The translations under genes were made by a program, and so were the position numbers. From Alphaproteobacteria bacterium (GTDB taxonomy: Bacteria > Myxococcota_A > UBA796 > CAJQPC01), in the NCBI GenBank assembly GCA_020632795.1, contig JACKEV010000021.1:124001-188000 (forward strand): a stretch of DNA of 64,000 nt, given 5' to 3'. Positions within the stretch are counted from its first letter, which is position 1; every line of letters starts with the position of its first letter. The notes under the pieces are model-generated. The model saw nothing but the letters and a program-made list of their open reading frames with translations. It did no database searches and was not told the DNA's origin. Shown one piece after another: positions 33,285-42,069 of the stretch.

Positions 33285-35558
33285 GTGGTCCGAACGACCC
33301 TGCTCCTGCTGCCCCTGCTCTCCTGCACCTCCAAGATCGACGAGGCCAACTTCAAGGCCCGCGAGGGCGAGCCCTGCGAGGAGATCGACGGCTGCCGCAC
33401 GGGGCTGGTGTGCGCCCACGACGGGATCTGTCAGCAGGAGGGCACGCCGGGCGCCTTCCTGGAGGACGACGACTGCCTGCTCACCGACGAGTGCGCCCTG
33501 GGGCTGGTCTGCGACGCCGACGGCGCCTGCGCCAGCCCCGGCGACGCGGGCACCGGCGGGGAGGGGGAGACCTGCGAGGACAACGGCGACTGCCAGATGG
33601 GCTTCGCCTGCCAGGACGGCGTCTGCGTCGACCTGGCCATCCCCTACTGGGCCGGGGAGACCTGCCTGCCCGAGACCGACGGCGACTTCAAGGTCTGGTT
33701 CGAGGTCCCCGAGCAGCCCCCGATCGCCAGTGACGTCTTCTACCGCCTGCCCTTCCCCAACGACGGGCGCCTGGTCGACGGCCACCCCGACCTCTCCGGG
33801 CACCCCAGCCCCGGCGCGCTGAGCCCCTCGGTGGACCTCTGGCTCGCCGCCGCCGAGCAGGCCGAGGGCTACCCCCTCAACCCGGTGGTCATCCTGCGCA
33901 CCAACCACCGCCTGGAGCCCTCCAGCGTCAGCGCCTTCGGCGACCGGCCCGACACCCTGTTCTTCGCGGACATCACCCCCTCGTCCGACAACTACGGGCC
34001 GCGCAGCTCCTTCGTCTACCTGGCCACCACCGCGCGGGACCGCTACGCCTGCGGCAACCAGGTGACGGTCTCCACCTGGCCCGGCGTCCCGCTGGACCCG
34101 GACACCACCTACGCGGTGTGGCTGAGCACCGGCATCACCAGCGCACAGGGGGAGAGCCCCGTCCCCTCCGACGACTTCCTGGCCGTGCTCTCCCGCAGCC
34201 GCCCCGGGGACGACGGGGACTACCGCCTGGTGCCCACCTGGGACGCCTACGAACCCTTCCGGGACTACCTGGACGCCCAGGGCATCGACGCCGCCACCAT
34301 CGCCGGGGCGGCGGTCTTCACCACGGGCGACCCGGCCGGGGCCATGCGCAGCGTGGGCTACGCGGTCGGGCAGGCGAACGTCGACCCCACCCCCCGGGCG
34401 CTGACGCTGTGCGGCGACGGCGCGGCCTCTCCCTGCGCGGACATCGCGGCCTGCGGGGCCGCCGAGCCGGGCTTCGCCGAGCTGCACGCGCTCCTGGACA
34501 TGCCCTCCTTCCAGGGCGGGGACACGCCGTTCGCCACCGAGGGCGGCGGTTGGGTCTGGAGCCTGGACAACACGCCGGCGTACCGGGGCCGCGAGGAGGC
34601 CTGCCTGGCGATGAGCGTGCCCGAGGGCGAGCCTCCGGCGGCCGGCTGGCCGGTGGTGCTCTACGTGCCGGGCCAGGGCGAGGACTTCCGCGCCTTCGTG
34701 TCGCAGGGCTTCGCCGCCGCGATGGCCCAGGCCCCGCACCCCGACGGCGGGACCCTCGGCGCGGTGGTGATCTCGGCGGATCTGCCCACCCACGGCCACC
34801 GGGGCGCCGCGCCGGAGCTGTTCTTCAACCTGGACAACCCCGACGCCAGCCTCGGCAACCGCCTGCAGGTCGGCGCCGACCTGCACCAGGTCGTGGCCCT
34901 GGTCGAGGGCTGGTCGCTCTCCGCGGAGGAGTCGCCGACCGGCGTGGCCATCCCGCTGAACGCCGACCGGATCTCCCTGGTCGGGCGCGGGGCCGGGGTC
35001 GAGGCGGCCACGGGCTTCCTGGCCTGGACCCGGGACGTGGACGCGGCGGTGCTCGCCGGGGCCGGCGGCCTGACGGCGCTCTCCCTGACCACGCAGCAGG
35101 AGCCCGAGGTGATGCCCTATGCCCTGCGGCGCATGTTCGCGGACACCGCCCTCGATAGGCTCCACCCCATGGTCGGGGTGATGCAGATGTCCCTGGAGCG
35201 CAGCGACGCGGTGGTCTACGGCCGCATGCTCCTGAAGGACCCCGAGGTCGGCGGCGACCCCAAGCACCTCCTCCAGCTCTACGGCCTCGACGACCCGGTC
35301 GCCCCGGACGCGGTGCAGCAGGCCCTCCAGAGCGTCATGGGCCTGCCCACGGTGGGGGAGGTCGCCGTGGACTTCGAGCAGTACACCACCAGCGCGCCGG
35401 CCTCCGAGAACCTCCTGTCCGAGTTCGGGGGCCGCTACACCGGGGGCAGCCTGCAGCTCGACGGGGGCTACGACGCCCTGCTGGGCGCGGAGGGCCAGGC
35501 GGCGGCGGTGCGCTTCCTGGGCGCGGCGGCGGCGGGCGAGGCCCCGTCGATCGAGTAG
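33285..35558 (+). CDS. large lipoprotein with Cys-rich N-terminus and lipase-like (VolA-type) domain
   Basis: 757 residues from GTG at 33285, after a GGAGGAGG site. Lipobox LLSC (Cys at 14). Residues 30-125 hold several short cysteine units (GCRTGLVCAHDGICQQ, ECALGLVCDADGACA, DCQMGFACQDGVCVD), a Dickkopf/defensin-like pattern common in myxobacterial surface proteins. The following part (FRLPFPNDGRLVDGHPDLSG type; here YRLPFPNDGRLVDG, VILRTNHRLEPSS, FTTGDPAGAMRSVG) resembles bacterial virulence-factor lipases of the VolA type, and a hydrolase fold is likely at about residues 450-750. No clear GXSXG is seen (VGRGAGVEA occupies that region), so enzymatic activity is uncertain. Divergent from the PilT-like operon. 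Confidence 0.72.
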   Translation: MVRTTLLLLPLLSCTSKIDEANFKAREGEPCEEIDGCRTGLVCAHDGICQQEGTPGAFLEDDDCLLTDECALGLVCDADGACASPGDAGTGGEGETCEDNGDCQMGFACQDGVCVDLAIPYWAGETCLPETDGDFKVWFEVPEQPPIASDVFYRLPFPNDGRLVDGHPDLSGHPSPGALSPSVDLWLAAAEQAEGYPLNPVVILRTNHRLEPSSVSAFGDRPDTLFFADITPSSDNYGPRSSFVYLATTARDRYACGNQVTVSTWPGVPLDPDTTYAVWLSTGITSAQGESPVPSDDFLAVLSRSRPGDDGDYRLVPTWDAYEPFRDYLDAQGIDAATIAGAAVFTTGDPAGAMRSVGYAVGQANVDPTPRALTLCGDGAASPCADIAACGAAEPGFAELHALLDMPSFQGGDTPFATEGGGWVWSLDNTPAYRGREEACLAMSVPEGEPPAAGWPVVLYVPGQGEDFRAFVSQGFAAAMAQAPHPDGGTLGAVVISADLPTHGHRGAAPELFFNLDNPDASLGNRLQVGADLHQVVALVEGWSLSAEESPTGVAIPLNADRISLVGRGAGVEAATGFLAWTRDVDAAVLAGAGGLTALSLTTQQEPEVMPYALRRMFADTALDRLHPMVGVMQMSLERSDAVVYGRMLLKDPEVGGDPKHLLQLYGLDDPVAPDAVQQALQSVMGLPTVGEVAVDFEQYTTSAPASENLLSEFGGRYTGGSLQLDGGYDALLGAEGQAAAVRFLGAAAAGEAPSIE

Positions 35559-35561
35559 GGC

Positions 35562-35906
35562 TCAGTTCGTGGACGAGGGCGGCGGCGCGGGCGTCGGGCT
35601 GCCCAGCTTGGGGGGGCCGGCGCCGAAGTGGGGCGTGCCCATGCGGGGGTCACCCAGCTTGGGCGGACCCAGGGCGCCCGGGGCGCCCATGGCGTGCGGG
35701 GCGCCGAGCTGAGGCGCCCCCGGTGATGCCGATGTGGTGGACTCTTCAGCAGCGCCGTCCTCCACGGGGGCCTCCGCGGGGGGGGGCGCAGGGGGAGGCG
35801 TCGGCGCCACGGTGGGCTCGGGCGGAGGCGCCGGAGGGTCTCCACACGCGGGCAGCGTCGCCATCAGGGCCGTGCAGCACAGCAAGCAGAGGGCGCGTCG
35901 GAGCAT
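35562..35906 (-). CDS. small proline-rich lipoprotein
   Basis: 114 residues. The signal ends in lipobox LPAC (Cys at 21). The rest is Pro/Ala/Glu-rich and then a set of short repeats around LGAP, LGPPKLGDP, FGAGPPKLGSP. No domain recognised; probably an unstructured surface or periplasmic spacer. It begins 3 bp after the stop of the oxidoreductase homologue and ends 3 bp from the convergent lipase-like gene. Confidence 0.7.
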   Translation of the reverse strand: MLRRALCLLCCTALMATLPACGDPPAPPPEPTVAPTPPPAPPPAEAPVEDGAAEESTTSASPGAPQLGAPHAMGAPGALGPPKLGDPRMGTPHFGAGPPKLGSPTPAPPPSSTN

Positions 35907-35909
35907 CGT

Positions 35910-37955
35910 TCAGGCCTCCCGGAGTCTGCAGGGTACGCCGCTCTGGGCGACCGTGCCGGAAAAAGGATCGAGGGTGTCGGCGTCCAGGAGGCGGCCCGCG
36001 TCCACGGCCCACCCCCAGGGTACGATCACCGTATCCGATCGCAGGGTCGGGTCGTGGCGGATGACGCCCTCGGCGCGCCCGTAGGGGGTCTCCACGATCA
36101 CGGCGGCGCCGTCGACCCAGGTGGTGTCGGGGTGGACCCGCACGCCGGGCTCCTGGGCGTCGGGGACCCGCAGGCGGGCGCCGCGACCGGTGGGCAGGTT
36201 GACGGCGGTGATCAGCGACAGCGGGAAGTCGGGGTCCACGGTGGGCACCGAGAGCGCCAGGACGGCGGCCTCCAGCCGCTCGGGGGCCAGGTCGAGCTTC
36301 TCGTTCTCGGTGGTCGGGCGCCACACCGCCCGGTTCAGCTCGCCCCGGTCCAGGCCGCCGGGCAGCGCCTGCAGCTCCGCGAGGGGCGGCAGGCCCGACC
36401 AGTCCAGCACCCGGTCCACCCAGGGCTCCAGGGGCGCGGAGGCCAGGTAGCGGCCCGTCAGGCGCAGGTGCCGCCCCCAGGTCCCCCGCAGGGAGAGCCC
36501 CACCGGGACGCGCTTCGCCAGCTCGGCCAGGGTGTCCGCCAGGGTGCGGGCCTGCGCAGGCGGCTGGAGCACCGCCGGGGTGGCCTGCATGAAGCGGGTG
36601 GGCAGCGCGGCGTGGTCGAGCAGGTGCAGATCGGCCCGCTCCCAGAAGTGGACCCCGGGCAGCACCCAGTGGGCCCGCGCGGTGGTCTCGGAGGGCAGGT
36701 GGTCGAAGGCGACCAGCAGCTCCAGGGACTCCAGGGCGTCGGCGACCCGGCCGGGCTGGGGCAGGTCCGCGATGGGACAGCCGTCCAGGGCCAGCAGGGC
36801 GCGCACCTGCCCATCGCCGGGCTCCAGGATCTCCCGGGCCAGGGTGGTGGCCGGGGCCTGCATCAGCAGGTTGGGCAGGCCGTGGACCCGGGTGGTCGGC
36901 GCCCGGTCGGTGGGGAAGGAGGCCAGGATGGGCTGGAGGTCGATGAGTCCCTGGGCCTCGAACAGGCCCCCGGGCCGCAGCAGGTTGGCGGTCAGGGCGT
37001 GCACGACGAGCCAGGCCCAGCAGGCCACCGTCGCGTGGGGCCCCTGGATGACCAGCGGCGAGATCGCCACCGTGGCCATCGCCGAGCGGGCGAAGCGCAG
37101 GGCCACGCCGGCCAGCTCCCCAGGATCGACGTCGCAGATCGCCGCGCAGCGTGCGGGGGTCCAGGGCTCCAGCCAGCGCCGCAGGCGGTCGATGTTCACG
37201 CAGTAGTCGTCGAGGTACTGCTGGTCGGTCCAGTGGCGGAAGAGCACGCTGTGGGCCAGCCCCAGCAGGAAGAAGACCTCGGTCCCAGGCCGGATACGGA
37301 GGTGCTCGTCGGCCCCGGCGGCCTGGGGGGTGCGGCGCGGGTCGACGGCCACGAGCTTGTTCTGCTTGCGCCGGTTGCGGAAGTAGTCCAGGGCGAGGCC
37401 GTGGATGTTGCCGAGCTGGAGCGGCCCCCACAGCCCGTCGTCCTGGTCCGCGCCCAGCAGCACGGTGTAGTGGGCCCGCCCCACGTCGGCCTGCAGGGGC
37501 ATGGGGGCGCCGGTGACCAGCTCGGCCGCCATCAGCCGGGCGGCCCCCCACATCGCCAGCGGGGTGAACAGGTTGGGGGTGTCGAGGTGGAGCGCCAGCG
37601 CGGCGGTCCGCACGGCGCCGAGGTGGTCACAGGCGACCGGGTAGCCGGCGTAGAGGCCGACGGCGCGGGGGCCGTGGGCGCGGCGGATGCCCGCGAGGGC
37701 CTGGCCGATGGCGTCGAGGGCCTCGTCCCAGCTCGCCTCGACCAGGCGCCCGCCCTCGCGCTTGAGGGGGGTGGTGAGGCGGTCGGGGTGGTGGGGGAGG
37801 GCCGCGCTGGCCACCGTCAGCGGGCTCACGAAGCCCGCGGACTTGGGGTTCGCCGTGTCTCCCTCGAAGCCGACGATGCGTCCGCCCTCCACGGAGACCC
37901 GCACACCCTCCAGGGCCTCGGTCGCGCGGCTGTAGGAGGCGATGATCTCGGCCAC
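35910..37955 (-). CDS. molybdopterin oxidoreductase homologue lacking the Fe-S and active-site cysteines
   Basis: 681 residues with the overall layout of the formate dehydrogenase/nitrate reductase catalytic family: HPDRLTTPLKREGGRLVEAS then WDEALDAIGQALAGI, a central molybdopterin region (GADQDDGLWGPLQLGNIHGL, VAVDPRRTPQAAGADEHLRI, RPGTEVFFLLGLAHSVL), and a C-terminal molydop-binding-like domain (PLSLITAVNLPTGRGARLRV, WVDGAAVIVETPYGRAEGVI). The N-terminal CxxCxxxC cluster site is absent; that segment reads NPKSAGFVSPLTVAS. No Cys or Sec is apparent at the molybdenum-ligand position. It may bind cofactor without an Fe-S cluster or be a structural or regulatory relative. Its operon partners are unknown proteins. 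Confidence 0.8.
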   Translation of the reverse strand: MAEIIASYSRATEALEGVRVSVEGGRIVGFEGDTANPKSAGFVSPLTVASAALPHHPDRLTTPLKREGGRLVEASWDEALDAIGQALAGIRRAHGPRAVGLYAGYPVACDHLGAVRTAALALHLDTPNLFTPLAMWGAARLMAAELVTGAPMPLQADVGRAHYTVLLGADQDDGLWGPLQLGNIHGLALDYFRNRRKQNKLVAVDPRRTPQAAGADEHLRIRPGTEVFFLLGLAHSVLFRHWTDQQYLDDYCVNIDRLRRWLEPWTPARCAAICDVDPGELAGVALRFARSAMATVAISPLVIQGPHATVACWAWLVVHALTANLLRPGGLFEAQGLIDLQPILASFPTDRAPTTRVHGLPNLLMQAPATTLAREILEPGDGQVRALLALDGCPIADLPQPGRVADALESLELLVAFDHLPSETTARAHWVLPGVHFWERADLHLLDHAALPTRFMQATPAVLQPPAQARTLADTLAELAKRVPVGLSLRGTWGRHLRLTGRYLASAPLEPWVDRVLDWSGLPPLAELQALPGGLDRGELNRAVWRPTTENEKLDLAPERLEAAVLALSVPTVDPDFPLSLITAVNLPTGRGARLRVPDAQEPGVRVHPDTTWVDGAAVIVETPYGRAEGVIRHDPTLRSDTVIVPWGWAVDAGRLLDADTLDPFSGTVAQSGVPCRLREA

Positions 37956-38014
37956 GGCACTCTCCTTGGGCCGGCACGGCGGACGCCGTCATGGCCCGGG
38001 GCACACCCTGCGTT

Positions 38015-38755
38015 TTAGCATTCGGCGCCGCTGCAGGCCCGCCGCGCCTCCGCGAAGGGGGCGAGCGCGGCCCGCAGCCCGCCCGCAGCAGGCGAATCGA
38101 CCACCTGGGCGGCGACCTGCGCGAGCAGCCCGTCGATGTGCGGCCCGCCGACCGCAGCGAGGAAGGGCACCACCGGCGCGTCGGACGCGGCGCGCAGCGC
38201 GGCCACCGCCGCGTCGACCGCCGCGTCGCGGGCGTCCACGGCGAGCAGCGCGGCGGCGGGCTCGGCGCGCCCGGAGGCCCCCTCGGCCCGCAGGGCCTCC
38301 AGGTGCCCCGCGCGGGCGTAGGCCCAGCAGATGGTCTCGTAGGCCGGGTGGTTGCGGCAGGCGGCCAGGTGGATGCGCCCCGGGACGGCCTCCACCTTGC
38401 CGCTGAGCGAGACGAGCCAGCCGGCGGCGGGGTGGCGCGCGGCGGCCACGGCGAGCACCGCCTCGGCGGTGTCCGCGTTCAGGGAGGCGAGGCGGCGGTA
38501 CAGCCCGGAGGCGGCGGTGGCCTCCTCCAGGGCGTCGACCACGGCCAGCGCGGCGCCGACCGCCTCGGGCTGCCCCAGCGCGCGCGGGCCGATGGTGAGG
38601 TCCACCAGCGCCATCGCCTCGTCCCGGGCCAGCGCCGCGTACAGCGGCCCGAGGGGCTCGCCGCGGGCGAGGCCGGTCTCCACCGCGTCGCGCAGCACCG
38701 CAAGGTCCCGGGGCAGGCTCAGGCCCCGCAGGTCACCCTGGAGCAGCGCGCTCAC
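38015..38755 (-). CDS. hypothetical Ala-rich helical protein, 246 aa
   Basis: GTG at 38755 overlaps the preceding stop as GTGA. The protein is almost entirely Ala/Leu-rich helical segments in a repeat-like arrangement (LRDAVETGLARGEPLGPLYA, NADTAEAVLAVAAARHPAAG, DAAVDAAVAALRAASDAPVV), without signal peptide. It ends ACSGAEC. It could be a HEAT/TPR-like scaffold. The longer open frame upstream reads through the neighbouring gene in another frame and is a shadow. It lies 59 bp upstream of the cysteine-less oxidoreductase gene. Confidence 0.7.
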   Translation of the reverse strand: MSALLQGDLRGLSLPRDLAVLRDAVETGLARGEPLGPLYAALARDEAMALVDLTIGPRALGQPEAVGAALAVVDALEEATAASGLYRRLASLNADTAEAVLAVAAARHPAAGWLVSLSGKVEAVPGRIHLAACRNHPAYETICWAYARAGHLEALRAEGASGRAEPAAALLAVDARDAAVDAAVAALRAASDAPVVPFLAAVGGPHIDGLLAQVAAQVVDSPAAGGLRAALAPFAEARRACSGAEC

Positions 38756-39321
38756 GCCCGCACCCCGCAGAGGGCCAGGGCCTCCCGGGCCGACGGCGGC
38801 TCGACGGGCTCCCCGAAGCAGCGGGCGAGGTAGACCGGGCCGGGGGCCTGGGGGCCGAGCACCTTGGGGAGCTGCTCGGGCAGGCCCGGCTCCCCCAGCA
38901 GGGGGTGGTTCAGGTCGACGACGTCCCGCAGACGGCCGCGCTCCAGGGTCATCAGGCGCCCGAGGCCCACGCCGCTGATCAGCTCCCCGTCGGGATCCTC
39001 GACGACCATCAGCAGACAGAGGTCGCGGCCCTCGGCCGGGCCCAGGCGGGCGCGGTCGATCGTCAGCAGGCGCTCCCAGGCGTCCCGGCACAGGGCAAAG
39101 CGATCGCTCGCGGTGCAGCCCTCCAGGGCCTCGTGCAGCGCGAGCACGGCGTCCCAGGCGACCGGGGGGCGAGCCCCGGAGGCCACCCGGGCGGCGACGT
39201 GCGCGCGGGCGGGGCCGCCGCGGCGCTCGACGTACAGGTGCCCGTTGAAGGGCAGCCGCCCTGCGGATCCCAGCAGCATCGCCCGGGGCAGGGCCGTCGG
39301 GACGTCGGCGCGATCGGACAT
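38752..39321 (-). CDS. hypothetical protein, 189 aa
   Basis: 189 residues from ATG at 39321. No signal peptide. The start (AMLLGSAGRLPFNGHLYVER, GGPARAHVAARVASG) looks beta-rich and the middle is mixed (LLTIDRARLGPAEGRDLCLL, MVVEDPDGELISGVGLGRLM). No family recognised. It heads a reverse-strand run with the 246-aa protein, the oxidoreductase homologue and a proline-rich lipoprotein; overlap with the next gene argues for joint expression. Confidence 0.68.
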   Translation of the reverse strand: MSDRADVPTALPRAMLLGSAGRLPFNGHLYVERRGGPARAHVAARVASGARPPVAWDAVLALHEALEGCTASDRFALCRDAWERLLTIDRARLGPAEGRDLCLLMVVEDPDGELISGVGLGRLMTLERGRLRDVVDLNHPLLGEPGLPEQLPKVLGPQAPGPVYLARCFGEPVEPPSAREALALCGVRA

Positions 39322-39426
39322 CTGTCCTCCGAGGGGAGACGGAGGCTATCATGTCCGCGGTCAGGGCGCTGGAGTTGCCGCCGCGCCCCCGTCGCGATAG
39401 GTCCGACGCCTTCGGAGGCTCCCGCC

Positions 39427-39675
39427 ATGCAGAAGTTCATCATCCCCCTCGGCGGCATCCTGGCCGGCTCCGGCGTCATGACCATGCTCTTCGGCTGGAA
39501 CATCGGGGCCGACGGCAAGGACAGCGCCGAGCAGATCTCCCAGGTCGGCTTCTCTGCGCTGAACGAGCTGGCCATGACCTCGCTCGGGCCGGTGGCTTTC
39601 GGGCTGATCATCGTCGGGCTCGCCCTCATGGTGTACGGCAACGCGACCGCCTGGAAAGAGACCGGCGGCTACTGA
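39427..39675 (+). CDS. small two-helix membrane protein
   Basis: 82 residues from ATG at 39427 with GGAGG upstream. Two hydrophobic segments (FIIPLGGILAGSGVMTMLFG and MTSLGPVAFGLIIVGLALMV) flank a polar loop containing DGKDSAEQ. No family recognised. It stands 27 bp before the degenerate polyprenyl-synthase homologue and could be co-transcribed. Confidence 0.7.
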   Translation: MQKFIIPLGGILAGSGVMTMLFGWNIGADGKDSAEQISQVGFSALNELAMTSLGPVAFGLIIVGLALMVYGNATAWKETGGY

Positions 39676-39702
39676 TCCTCCTCCACCCCCGGACGGGCGG
39701 CT

Positions 39703-40764
39703 GTGCGCGACGATGACGCTCCACCCCGCAGCCCCATCCCGGAGGGCTTGCGCCGCATGGCGCGGCCGCTGGCCGCAGAGCTGGACCGCGCGCTCGGCGG
39801 CGAGCTGGACGACGTGCTCGCCCACGTCGAGCACGCCCTCGAAGACCTGATCACCGGCGAGGGCATGCCGTCCGGCTTCCACCCGGACAGCCACCTCGCC
39901 CCCGGCGTGCCACGCATCCGGCCGATCCTGGTGGTCCTGGCCACCCGCGCGGCCGGCGGCGAGGCCCGGAACACCGGCGACGCCGCCTTCTCGGCCGAGC
40001 TGCTGCACCTCGCCGTGGGTGTACACGACGCCGCGCTGGGGCGCCAGGGCGGCCGTCGCCGCCGGGTGGCCCGGCGCCTGATGGGGGGCGCGGTGCACTG
40101 GCTGGGGGGCAACCACCTCAGCCTGCGGGCCCTGGAGCTGGCGCGCCACGCCCCCGCCCCCGAGGTCCTGGGCGAGGCCCTCGACACCCTGCGGGAGATC
40201 TCCGAGGTCCAGGCCCTGGCCGAGGATCTGCGCGGTCGGGAGCCCTCCGAGCGGGACTACCGCGACTACGCCGACGGGCACACCGGCTCGGTGTTCTCCT
40301 TCTGCACCCGGGCCGGCGGGCGGCTGGCGGGGGCGCCGCGGCCGGTGGTCACCGCCCTGGGGCGCTACGGGCGGCACATGGGCGTGGCCTGGCACACCCT
40401 GGAGGACCACTGGAGCTTCTCCCTCGGGCCCGAGCAGCTCGCCATGCACCTGGCCCGCACCACGGCCACCGGTCGCCCGCTGCTCCCCCTCATCCGCGCG
40501 ATGTCGGTGGACCCCGAGGTCGACGCGCTGCTCGATCGGGTCCTGGCTGGTGGCGACGCGGACGACACCGTGCAGCTCAACCAGCGGGTGGTGGCGGCCG
40601 GCGGCCTGTTCGTGACCCGCCGCCTGGTGGTCGAGGAGACCCTCGCCGCCCGCCGCGCCCTGCGCAGCCTCAACCCCTCGCCCCACCGGGACGCCCTGGA
40701 GCGCCTCGCCCGCAGCCTCGCGGCCAGCGGCGGCCGGGACGCGCTGGTCGAGGTGACCGAGTAG
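39703..40764 (+). CDS. degenerate polyprenyl synthetase homologue
   Basis: 353 residues from GTG at 39703. The all-helical layout is that of trans-isoprenyl diphosphate synthases: substrate-binding GVPRIRPILVVLATRAAGG, then LLHLAVGVHDAALGRQGGRR where active enzymes have HDDxxD and RRG, and GVAWHTLEDHWSF where active enzymes have FQxxDDxxD. Both Asp-rich metal motifs are thus reduced to a single acidic pair. Normal prenyl transfer is unlikely; it may be a regulatory subunit, like small subunits of heteromeric prenyl synthases, or have a new role. It ends exactly where the convergent membrane protein gene ends. Confidence 0.78.
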   Translation: MRDDDAPPRSPIPEGLRRMARPLAAELDRALGGELDDVLAHVEHALEDLITGEGMPSGFHPDSHLAPGVPRIRPILVVLATRAAGGEARNTGDAAFSAELLHLAVGVHDAALGRQGGRRRRVARRLMGGAVHWLGGNHLSLRALELARHAPAPEVLGEALDTLREISEVQALAEDLRGREPSERDYRDYADGHTGSVFSFCTRAGGRLAGAPRPVVTALGRYGRHMGVAWHTLEDHWSFSLGPEQLAMHLARTTATGRPLLPLIRAMSVDPEVDALLDRVLAGGDADDTVQLNQRVVAAGGLFVTRRLVVEETLAARRALRSLNPSPHRDALERLARSLAASGGRDALVEVTE

Positions 40765-42048
40765 TCAGGGCGTCGTGAGCCGGGCGGCGTCCAGCGCGTC
40801 CCGGTAGTCCTGCCCCGCCGGGCCGGGGACCTCGTCGGACCAGTCGCTGAGCAGCGCCACCAGGGCCTGCCGGTCCGCCTGGGAGAGGTGGGTGAGCAGC
40901 ACCGCGCGGTCATAGGGTCCGCCGTCCACCAGGGCGCGCGCCGCCGGGCGGGGGGCGCCGAGCCGGGCCTTCGCCGCCAGCATGACCGCGCCGGGCTCGT
41001 CCAGGGGGAGGTCGACGGCGGTGGCCATCAGGGAGACCGGGTCGGCGGCCCGCCGCCCCCGCAGCACGAGGGCGGCGTCCAGGGCCGGGTCTGCGGCGGC
41101 GAGGCCGGAGAGGTCCACCTCGCAGCGCCGCAGCACCGCCTGCACCCGCGCCCGCGTCCCGCCGGCCAGGGCCTCGGCGGCCAGGGCGTCGCAGTCCGAG
41201 GCGAGGCCCAGCTCGGCCAGGTCCACCGCGCCGGGCGCCCGCTCGGGCAGCGCCGGGCCGGGGCCGGGCGGGGGCAGGGCCGCGAAGCTGGGGCCGTCCA
41301 CGGTGGGGCGGAACCGCAGAGGCTGCCCGGCGGTCCAGAACACCGAGCGGGAGTTCGCGGGCAGCACCCGGCTCATGTCCTCGCCCCACTCGGCCATCAG
41401 CGCCCGGTCCAGGTCCAGGCTGACCCGCACGAAGCCCTGGTCCAGGGTCAGGCCGAGCCCCACCAGGGTCAGCACCCCCATCACCGCGCCGACGCGGCGG
41501 CCGGCGGTCTCCGAGAGCGGCGGCGCGCGCCAGCCCCCCAGGACGCCCCCCGCGGCGGTCAGGCCCCAGATGAGGCCCCGCTCCCCGAGCATCAGGATCA
41601 CCCCGAGGAGCACCAGCCCCACCGCCATCGTGCGGACGTGGGGGCGGGCGGACGGCCCGCGCGCGGCCCCGCCCAGCACCAGCCCCAGCAGCGCCAGGCG
41701 CCAGTTGTCCGGGGTCAGGGCCAGCGGCACGGCGAGCCCGGCCAGCCCCAGGCCCAGCGCGCCCCCCAGCACCCCGCCCAGCGGCCCGCTGCCCAGGGCC
41801 CAGGCCGCCATGGACCCGAACGCCAGCCCGGCGGCGGCGAGCTGGGGCGAGGTGAACAGGGCGGCGAGGGCGTCGGGCTCCGTGGGCAGCCCCTCCGCCA
41901 GCCAGGCCCCCAGCGCAGCCCCCACCAGAGCGCCCAGCAGCGCCCCCGGCCAGCGCAGCAGGGGCCCGGGCGCAGCCTCAGGGGCCGCCGCCTTCTTCTT
42001 CGCGGGCTTCTTCTTCTTCGCCGGGGACGACTTCTTGGAGCGCGCCAT
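40765..42048 (-). CDS. membrane protein with Lys/Ala-rich cytoplasmic tail
   Basis: 427 residues. It begins with a histone-H1-like basic tail (ARSKKSSPAKKKKPAKKKAA), then about eight hydrophobic Gly/Ala/Leu-rich segments to residue 200, and a soluble C-terminal domain of about 220 residues (LMAEWGEDMSRVLPANSRSV, VQAVLRRCEVDLSGLAAADP). No family recognised. The basic tail could contact nucleic acid or membrane lipids. The stop abuts the polyprenyl-synthase homologue tail to tail. Confidence 0.7.
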   Translation of the reverse strand: MARSKKSSPAKKKKPAKKKAAAPEAAPGPLLRWPGALLGALVGAALGAWLAEGLPTEPDALAALFTSPQLAAAGLAFGSMAAWALGSGPLGGVLGGALGLGLAGLAVPLALTPDNWRLALLGLVLGGAARGPSARPHVRTMAVGLVLLGVILMLGERGLIWGLTAAGGVLGGWRAPPLSETAGRRVGAVMGVLTLVGLGLTLDQGFVRVSLDLDRALMAEWGEDMSRVLPANSRSVFWTAGQPLRFRPTVDGPSFAALPPPGPGPALPERAPGAVDLAELGLASDCDALAAEALAGGTRARVQAVLRRCEVDLSGLAAADPALDAALVLRGRRAADPVSLMATAVDLPLDEPGAVMLAAKARLGAPRPAARALVDGGPYDRAVLLTHLSQADRQALVALLSDWSDEVPGPAGQDYRDALDAARLTTP

Positions 42049-42069
42049 CGGGGCGCAGTAGCCGCCCGA

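Noticed and set aside
33234..35267. 677-aa reverse frame opposite the lipase-like lipoprotein
   Set aside because: Val/Gly/His-rich shadow; the forward frame has a lipobox and cysteine units.
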